DNA of 10,280 nucleotides from an uncultured Porphyromonadaceae bacterium (GTDB lineage Bacteria; Bacteroidota; Bacteroidia; Bacteroidales; Muribaculaceae), in assembly GCA_947166165.1 (NCBI GenBank), contig CAMVDK010000104.1, forward strand, positions 1 to 10,280. The letters are read 5' to 3'. Every line of letters begins with the position of its first letter. Positions within the stretch are counted from its first letter, which is position 1. The notes beneath the pieces were generated by a model that saw only the letters and a list, made by a program, of their open reading frames with translations, was not told the DNA's origin and did no database searches. Position numbers and translations under genes: made by a program. This document shows positions 5,181 through 10,280 of the stretch, in pieces.

Positions 5181-7016
5181 TCAGACAAGGTAGCCCAGTT
5201 CCTTGAGGCGGGCCGTGAAGCGCTGGTAGTTGTTGTTGCTGATCAGGAGGCGGTAGCCGTCGACGCGCAGAATGAACTGGCGCAGCCGCTGGTCGCTGTC
5301 GAGCAACTGGAGCAACTGGCGGTTCGACGGGTCGACGCTGTACATGCGGTAGTGGACGAGCGACTCCGGTTTGAGCGGTTGCACCTGCTGCTTTAGCGCA
5401 TCGAAGAAGTCGAGCCATACCTGGGTGGGTTCGGAGCAGATGTACTGTTTGAAGAGGTCGATTTGGCGGTTGACGTCGTTGAGCGTCGAGCATCCGGTGA
5501 GGAAGCTCTTGGAGGTGAACGACCATCGGTTGTTGCCCACATCGGTGGCCATGGTGCGCAGAATTTGCACATAGGGTGAGGATGGTTTGAGCGCCCTGAC
5601 GATGAGGTGCGTGGCCGAGGCCTCGAAGTCGGGTTCGATGTCCGTGCTGCCGGCTTCCTGCGCCTCATACACGTTGTCGATGCCGTAGACGTAGCGTCCG
5701 AGCGCCGTGAGGCGGAAGGCGTCGAAGGCGTCGAAGGGAGTGCTGGCCGGGGTGTGGCGGCCATCGACGGTGGCCAGTTCGACCAGGCCCACGCTCGCCA
5801 AGACGGCGATGAGGCCGCGCAGCATGGACACTCCAACCTCGCGAGCCATGTTGGCGATGGTGATTTGAACTCCGGTATATCGGTTGGTTCGGAAATCGTC
5901 GGGTGTGCCGCAGGCCCAAAGGGCGTAGATGTTTTTTCCCAGCAGTAACGCGCCGAGCGGGAACAGCGCATCGACGTCCATCCACTCGTCGGCATCCAGT
6001 GTGAGGATTTTTTCCAGGAGCCATAGCAGCCATTGGATAGTTGTGCCGCATTGTTCGGTGTATCGGGTGCCGTCGAGGAAGCAGGAGGCTACGGAGAACA
6101 AATCCGACTGGGCATGCTTCAGTTCGTCGGCCATGATCTTGATGAGTATTGGAGGGGCAACATCGAGGCTTTTGTCTTTGCTGCTCAAGTGGTGGCGTGC
6201 GGCCGAGGCCACAAACAGGCCCATGGCTTGCTCGCGCAGGTTGGGCTCCTCGATTCTGTCGGGCATAGGGAGCGGGGTCATGTTCATGCCAGCCAGCTTC
6301 TTGATGGCGGTTTTCATGACCAGTTTAGTCTTGCCTATGGAGAGCACTCCTTGCGCATAGAGCGACTGGATGGCGGGCACGTTGTACAGCGATTCGGCTT
6401 CGGCGTTGAAAATGACACGCTCCACGCGGTCGGTGACAAAACAATCGTCCAGCGAGAATTGCATCATCATCGGCGCCACCAGTGAGTAGATTTCCCGGTT
6501 CAGTGCGAGATAGATGTCGAAACCATCGAAGGAATGCACGGTGAAGGTGTCAAACCAAGGGTATAGCACACTGACTTTCGATTTAATCGAATAGGAACTG
6601 AAGTAACGCCGATTATCTTGTGCCGACTCGTTGCCGGTGAGCCGGTCGGCATCTTTGTAGTTGATTGTCAGGTTGTTCAGTACTTGGCTCCACAGCTGCT
6701 GCGTGCCCGTTGGCAGCTGCGACATCCAGGTGCTGAAGTTGCGCTTGTCGCTCAGGATGAGCGCCATTATGGCCATCATTGTGCTCTTGCTGAAACCAGT
6801 GTTCCGGCGCAGGTTGGCTTTCAACCATTTGCCCAGTTCCATGTGGATGGGGCCATCGGCGTCGACCTGCTCTACCACCACGCTTTGGCGGCGGACCATG
6901 GGCAAGATGTCTTGCGTCATGATGTGTTCGAGCCTGTTTTGTGTATAGATGTAGTTCAGCTTATTGGCAATGGCCGACACTTGCGCGTTGTTGCAATAGA
7001 AGATGATGGAATCCAT
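5181..7016 (-). CDS. Unnamed protein with helicase-associated XPB/Ssl2-like C-terminal domain
   Basis: This 611-residue protein (ATG at 7016, TGA at 5181-5183) has no signal peptide or membrane segment and is probably cytoplasmic. I cannot name it. Residues about 380-445 look like a winged helix (VGVSMLRGLIAVLASVGLVEL, then FRLTALGRYVYG). Residues about 465-611 follow the pattern of the XPB/Ssl2 N-terminal-like helicase-associated domain (PF13625 type): a THLIVRALKPSSP strand region, the WSFTSKSFLTG helix-turn, an acidic-aromatic helical stretch, and a final unit YRMYSVDPSNRQLLQLL ... YRLLISNNN ... RLKELGYLV. There is no Walker A or helicase core, so it would act as an accessory or DNA-binding factor. 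The N-terminal 1-370 is mainly helical-looking and not recognised. It starts 76 nt after the SNF2 gene with no promoter between, suggesting a common transcript and perhaps a shared job in DNA remodelling or repair. The domain reading is by eye. Gene reality is near certain; function is not. Confidence 0.85.
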   Translation of the reverse strand: MDSIIFYCNNAQVSAIANKLNYIYTQNRLEHIMTQDILPMVRRQSVVVEQVDADGPIHMELGKWLKANLRRNTGFSKSTMMAIMALILSDKRNFSTWMSQLPTGTQQLWSQVLNNLTINYKDADRLTGNESAQDNRRYFSSYSIKSKVSVLYPWFDTFTVHSFDGFDIYLALNREIYSLVAPMMMQFSLDDCFVTDRVERVIFNAEAESLYNVPAIQSLYAQGVLSIGKTKLVMKTAIKKLAGMNMTPLPMPDRIEEPNLREQAMGLFVASAARHHLSSKDKSLDVAPPILIKIMADELKHAQSDLFSVASCFLDGTRYTEQCGTTIQWLLWLLEKILTLDADEWMDVDALFPLGALLLGKNIYALWACGTPDDFRTNRYTGVQITIANMAREVGVSMLRGLIAVLASVGLVELATVDGRHTPASTPFDAFDAFRLTALGRYVYGIDNVYEAQEAGSTDIEPDFEASATHLIVRALKPSSPYVQILRTMATDVGNNRWSFTSKSFLTGCSTLNDVNRQIDLFKQYICSEPTQVWLDFFDALKQQVQPLKPESLVHYRMYSVDPSNRQLLQLLDSDQRLRQFILRVDGYRLLISNNNYQRFTARLKELGYLV

Positions 7017-7092
7017 AGTTAGGGATGATTGACGAATGAAACAGCGTTTTAGGCCATCTGCCCGCAGGGGCGAAGCGGCTTGGGGATGATGG

Positions 7093-9948
7093 TCACGACA
7101 GGATGAAGCGGATGTCCTCCTCGGTGAGGTGCTTGCTCATGGCCGAGTCGCTGGAGATGATGGCGTCGGTGAGTTCAACCTTCTGCTGCTGCAGTTGGCG
7201 TATTTTCTCCTCGATGGTGTCGTGCACAATGATGGAGTAGCTGAGCACTTTGGCCTTCTGGCCGATGCGGTGCAGGCGGTTGATGGCCTGCTCCTCGGCG
7301 GCTTTGTTCCACCAGGGTTCGAAGATGTAGACGGTGTCGGCCACGGTGAGATTGAGTCCCACGCCTCCGGTCTTGATGGTCATCAGCAGCGCCATGCATT
7401 GGGGGTCGTTCTGGAAGCGTTCCACAACGGTGCGCCGGTCGGTGGTCGAGCCGGTCATCACGGCATAGTCGATGCCATTCTTGTCGAGGCACTGCCCCAC
7501 CAGCTCGATGCCGGCGATGAAGTTGAAAAACACAACCACTTTGTGGCCTCCCTCGATGGCCTCGGTCATGCTCTCGAGCAGCGGGTCGATTTTGGCGCCT
7601 TTCACCTGTCCGTCGGTGAGGCTTTCGGGTATGGAGGCGGCCTGCCGCAATTCGCTCAGCGCCCGGAACATGAGGAACTGCGCACCCTCGATGCCCCGCT
7701 TGCTGAGCTCGCCGTGTATCATTTCCTCGTAGAACAGCCGGCGGGCTTCGTAGAACTGCTGGTGGTCGGCATTCATCTCCACGGTGAGCGTCTGGTCGGT
7801 GCGCGCGGGCAGCTCGGTGAGCACATCGCGCTTGAGCCGCCGCAGGATGAACGGGAACACTTTGCGGCGCAGCGTGGCCGCCGCCTCGCTGTCGCCATCG
7901 CGCTGGATGGGGACGGAATACTTGGCGTTGAACTCCTGCACCGAGCCGAACATGGCGGGGTTGAGGAAGCGGAACAGCGAGTACAGCTCGGTGAGGTTGT
8001 TCTCGATGGGCGTGCCGCTGAGCGCCAGGCGGTGCTTGGCCTTGAGCAGGGTGACGGCCTTGGTGGCCTGCGCGCCCACGTTCTTGATGTTCTGCGACTC
8101 ATCGAGCACCACATAGTGGAACTCGTGCTCGATGAACTGCTTCACATCGTTGCGCACGAGGGCGTAGGTGGTGAGCACGAGCTGGCTCTTGAGCGCCTCG
8201 GCGAGGTTGCGCTGAGGGCCGTAGTAGATGCTGAAGGTGAGCTGCGGGGCAAAGCGGCGCAGCTCGTTCTCCCAGTTGAACAGCAGGCTGCGGGGCATCA
8301 CAATGAGCGAGGGCTGGCTCACCTTGGGATAGATGCGCGCGAACATGGCTATGGTCTGAAGCGTCTTGCCCAGGCCCATGTCGTCGGCCAGGCAGCCGCC
8401 CAGGTTGTTCTCGTAGAGGTAGTTGATCCACTTCACGCCCTCCTTTTGGTAGCTGCGCAGCGTGGCGTTGACCTGATTGAAGTGCATTCGCTGGGTGGCG
8501 AGGCGGTTGAAGCCCTCGTAGACACGGTGGCTTCGCTCTACGGCTGCTCCCTGCAGCTGCTCGCCCAGCATGGCCTCCACCTCGGGCAGGTCGAAGAACG
8601 AGATGCGCACCTTGCCGTCCTTCTTAGTGGCGCGGTCGAACAGCCTCACCAGCCGCTGCATGAATTTGTCGTCGATGAGGGCGCGGTTGCCGTCGGTGAG
8701 CGCCACGTAGCGATGCTTCTTGTACTGCGCGATGAGCTCGGCCAGGTTCATCATCTGTCCGTCGATGTCGACCGTGGCTTTGCCTTCGAGGAAGTCGATG
8801 CCCGAGTTGATGGTCACGTTGAGCCGGGGCTTGACGGGCCTGACTTTGAAGTCGAGCAGCTTGTCGCTGCCCACCAGGTTGTAGCGGCCCAGGATGGCGG
8901 GCAGCCCGGTGGTGAGAAACGCGCTGGCGATGACTGGCGGCAGGCTGTAGTAGTAGTGATGCGTGCCGGGCTGCCCGGCCACCCCCCGGGTGTCGTACTG
9001 CTCGACGTAGACTTCGCGTAGCGCGGCCTTCGATGGCGCGCATTGCGAGAGCACCGACCACAGGAACTTGGCCTCTTCGGTGAGGTCGGCCCGCTCAACG
9101 TGGCGCATGGTGACCAGCCGCGCGTTGTGGTCGACGTTCACCTGCATGGTGAGCAGCGAGCGGTCCATCTCGCCCTCGCCTTCGGCCGATGCGGTCAGAC
9201 GCATGCCCAGCGTCATGTCGGAGTCGACGCTCTCAAACACCAGCGTGGGCACCGATGTGGCCATCGACGCGATGTGCTGCACCTTGTAGGGCAGCTTGTG
9301 GATTTCGATGTTGGTCAGATAGGAGTAGAGTGCCGACAGGTAGATGTCGAGCTGCGGTTTTGCGAAGGTGATCACAAACTGCTGGATGGTGTCGTATTGC
9401 GCGCCCAGCGGCTTGATGGGGTAGATGCCCTGCCCGGCAATGGCACATCCTTCGCCCAGCAGGCGCACGCCGGTGAGTAGCCCCTTGTCGGGGTCGTTCA
9501 CGCCAAACGAGGCCTGGTAGTTGTCGCCCTGCTCGTCGAGCACGAGCAGCAGCGACCGGCCGTAGGGACGCACGGCCAGCGGCCGCATGTCCTCGCCCAC
9601 GAGGTTGTCGCAGTCGAGCAGCCGCTGGAGCAGCAGCGGGTGGCGGCACAGGTATGGCTTGGGGTCGGGTTCGCCCCACACGTTGCCCTCCAGCTGACGG
9701 TGGATGTGGTCGAGGGTGCGCAGCATCAGTCCTTCACGCTCGCCCACACGGCTGGGGTCGACAACCATGGCGCGCCCGCGGTGGTCGACGGTGGTGACCT
9801 GGGCGAGCGTCATGCTGTCGGGCTCAAATGCGATTTTGAACAGGAACTGTTCTTTGTCGCCCAGCGAGGCAGTGGTGGCTGCCAGAGGTTGTGCGGTGGA
9901 TTGCAGCTGCCGCATGAGCGACTCAATCGATGTTACCTTATGGGGCAT
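7093..9948 (-). CDS. SNF2/Rad54-family DEAD/DEAH-type ATPase (helicase-like)
   Basis: With the ATG at 9948 this protein has 951 residues. Its frame stays open to a GTG at 10008, but that start lies inside the fucose synthase gene, and the ATG sits neatly 29 nt after that gene's stop. The unrecognised N-terminal half ends in a bacterial SNF2-associated domain (about 374-440: GIDFLEGKATVDIDG, YVALTDG). The ATPase core has motif I DDMGLGKT (522-529), motif II DESQ (616-619, where DEAQ or DEAH is commoner), motif III SGTPIENN (644-651), motif V KTGGVGLNL (859-867) and motif VI QAINRLHRIGQ (887-897) with arginine-finger candidates R891 and R894. No SWIM zinc finger (CxC...CxH) is visible. The family uses ATP to translocate on duplex DNA and displace or remodel bound proteins such as RNA polymerase; strand unwinding is usually absent. 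It sits between fcl and the XPB-like gene, with no separate promoter seen. The exact cellular role is unknown. Confidence 0.95.
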   Translation of the reverse strand: MPHKVTSIESLMRQLQSTAQPLAATTASLGDKEQFLFKIAFEPDSMTLAQVTTVDHRGRAMVVDPSRVGEREGLMLRTLDHIHRQLEGNVWGEPDPKPYLCRHPLLLQRLLDCDNLVGEDMRPLAVRPYGRSLLLVLDEQGDNYQASFGVNDPDKGLLTGVRLLGEGCAIAGQGIYPIKPLGAQYDTIQQFVITFAKPQLDIYLSALYSYLTNIEIHKLPYKVQHIASMATSVPTLVFESVDSDMTLGMRLTASAEGEGEMDRSLLTMQVNVDHNARLVTMRHVERADLTEEAKFLWSVLSQCAPSKAALREVYVEQYDTRGVAGQPGTHHYYYSLPPVIASAFLTTGLPAILGRYNLVGSDKLLDFKVRPVKPRLNVTINSGIDFLEGKATVDIDGQMMNLAELIAQYKKHRYVALTDGNRALIDDKFMQRLVRLFDRATKKDGKVRISFFDLPEVEAMLGEQLQGAAVERSHRVYEGFNRLATQRMHFNQVNATLRSYQKEGVKWINYLYENNLGGCLADDMGLGKTLQTIAMFARIYPKVSQPSLIVMPRSLLFNWENELRRFAPQLTFSIYYGPQRNLAEALKSQLVLTTYALVRNDVKQFIEHEFHYVVLDESQNIKNVGAQATKAVTLLKAKHRLALSGTPIENNLTELYSLFRFLNPAMFGSVQEFNAKYSVPIQRDGDSEAAATLRRKVFPFILRRLKRDVLTELPARTDQTLTVEMNADHQQFYEARRLFYEEMIHGELSKRGIEGAQFLMFRALSELRQAASIPESLTDGQVKGAKIDPLLESMTEAIEGGHKVVVFFNFIAGIELVGQCLDKNGIDYAVMTGSTTDRRTVVERFQNDPQCMALLMTIKTGGVGLNLTVADTVYIFEPWWNKAAEEQAINRLHRIGQKAKVLSYSIIVHDTIEEKIRQLQQQKVELTDAIISSDSAMSKHLTEEDIRFILS

Positions 9949-9977
9949 TTTGCTTTCAGTTATAGTGAGAATTAGCG

Positions 9978-10280
9978 TCAGGGTTGAACGATGCTTTGCA
10001 GATACCACTGGTAGAGCGCGGGCACGCCGTCTTCGAGTTCCATGCGGTGGCTCCAGCCCAGGCTGTGCAGGCGGCTCACATCGGTGAGCTTGCGCAGGGT
10101 GCCGTCAGGTTTGGTGGCGTCCCAATCGATGGTGCCCTCGAAGCCCACGGTGCGTTGCACCAGCTCGGCCAGCTGGCGGATGGTCACCTCGCGGCCGCTG
10201 CCGATGTTGATGTGGCAGTTGCGCACCTCCGGCCCTTGGCCGCGCACGTCGGCGAAGTCGATGTGCTCCAGGCAGTAGAC
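9978..10280 (-). CDS. fcl: GDP-L-fucose synthase, C-terminal part (runs off right edge)
   Basis: The last 100 residues and the TGA stop (9978-9980) are in the window; the start lies beyond 10280. The stretch N-I-G-S-G-R-E-V-T-I-R-Q-L-A followed by KPDGTLRKLTDVSRLHSLGW and the end YQWYLQ matches the substrate-binding C-terminus of Fcl/WcaG. That enzyme is a short-chain dehydrogenase that epimerises and reduces GDP-4-keto-6-deoxymannose to GDP-L-fucose using NADPH in the cytoplasm. The Rossmann GxxGxxG and the Ser-Tyr-Lys triad would lie in the missing two thirds. GDP-fucose feeds surface glycan and glycoprotein fucosylation in Bacteroidales; the usual partner is gmd, which may lie to the right. 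The gene ends 29 nt before the SNF2 start. Confidence 0.93.
   Translation of the reverse strand, partial: VYCLEHIDFADVRGQGPEVRNCHINIGSGREVTIRQLAELVQRTVGFEGTIDWDATKPDGTLRKLTDVSRLHSLGWSHRMELEDGVPALYQWYLQSIVQP

Noticed and set aside
7017..7092. Small hairpin GCCC-CTGC-GGGC between the SNF2 gene and the next gene
   Set aside because: It has only four pairs and no U-run, so it is not evidence for a terminator that would split the operon.
7129..9021. A 630-codon plus-strand open frame opposite the SNF2 gene
   Set aside because: It lies wholly within the SNF2 gene, has the same biased Val/Ala/Gly/His/Leu composition and shows no motif. It is a shadow of codon bias.
5181..9948. A phage-defence system such as DISARM built on the SNF2 gene
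   Set aside because: No methylase, nuclease, phospholipase D or DUF1998-type partner is present. The neighbour is a metabolic gene, and nothing points to a mobile island.
9949..10008. Upstream GTG start of the SNF2 protein at 10008
   Set aside because: It would overlap the end of the fucose synthase gene by 31 nt and add 20 residues unlike the family. The ATG at 9948 lies in the short gap and is the simpler start.

Overview
This window looks like chromosomal DNA from a GC-rich member of the Bacteroidales (Bacteroidota). The evidence is an Oar-type TonB-dependent receptor with a carboxypeptidase-regulatory-like N-terminus, a surface-type lipoprotein with BACON domains and a C-S-D-D-D start, and two promoters of the Bacteroidota form (TAnnTTTG at -7, one with TTTG 19 bp upstream). 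Genus cannot be fixed from the sequence; a Prevotellaceae- or Muribaculaceae-like gut organism is plausible. All genes lie on the minus strand, so the window reads biologically from right to left.

Right block (10280 to 5181): the C-terminal 100 residues of a GDP-L-fucose synthase (fcl/wcaG) run off the right edge. After 29 nt comes a large SNF2/Rad54-family ATPase. After a further 76 nt comes a 611-residue protein that I cannot name, whose C-terminal third looks like the helicase-associated XPB/Ssl2 N-terminal-like domain without any helicase core. No promoter or convincing terminator separates these three, so they may be co-transcribed. The SNF2 protein and its unnamed neighbour are the best candidate here for an uncharacterised functional pair.

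Centre (5180 to 4360): a tRNA-Val(GAC) gene with its own promoter (a 17-bp palindrome overlies the -33 box) and a strong intrinsic terminator. To its left is an AT-richer, protein-free regulatory stretch of about 450 bp. It holds two inverted repeats, a TATCTTTG promoter element and a leader of roughly 230 nt with two mutually exclusive hairpins, all reading toward the receptor gene.

Left block (4359 to 1): the TonB-dependent receptor and, 38 nt downstream, a lipoprotein with BACON, OB-fold-like and BACON modules that runs off the left edge. Together they look like an outer-membrane uptake pair: the receptor as energised channel and the lipoprotein as surface partner. There is no SusD-like protein or degradative enzyme in view and the substrate is unknown. 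No mobile element, CRISPR array or recognisable defence system is present.
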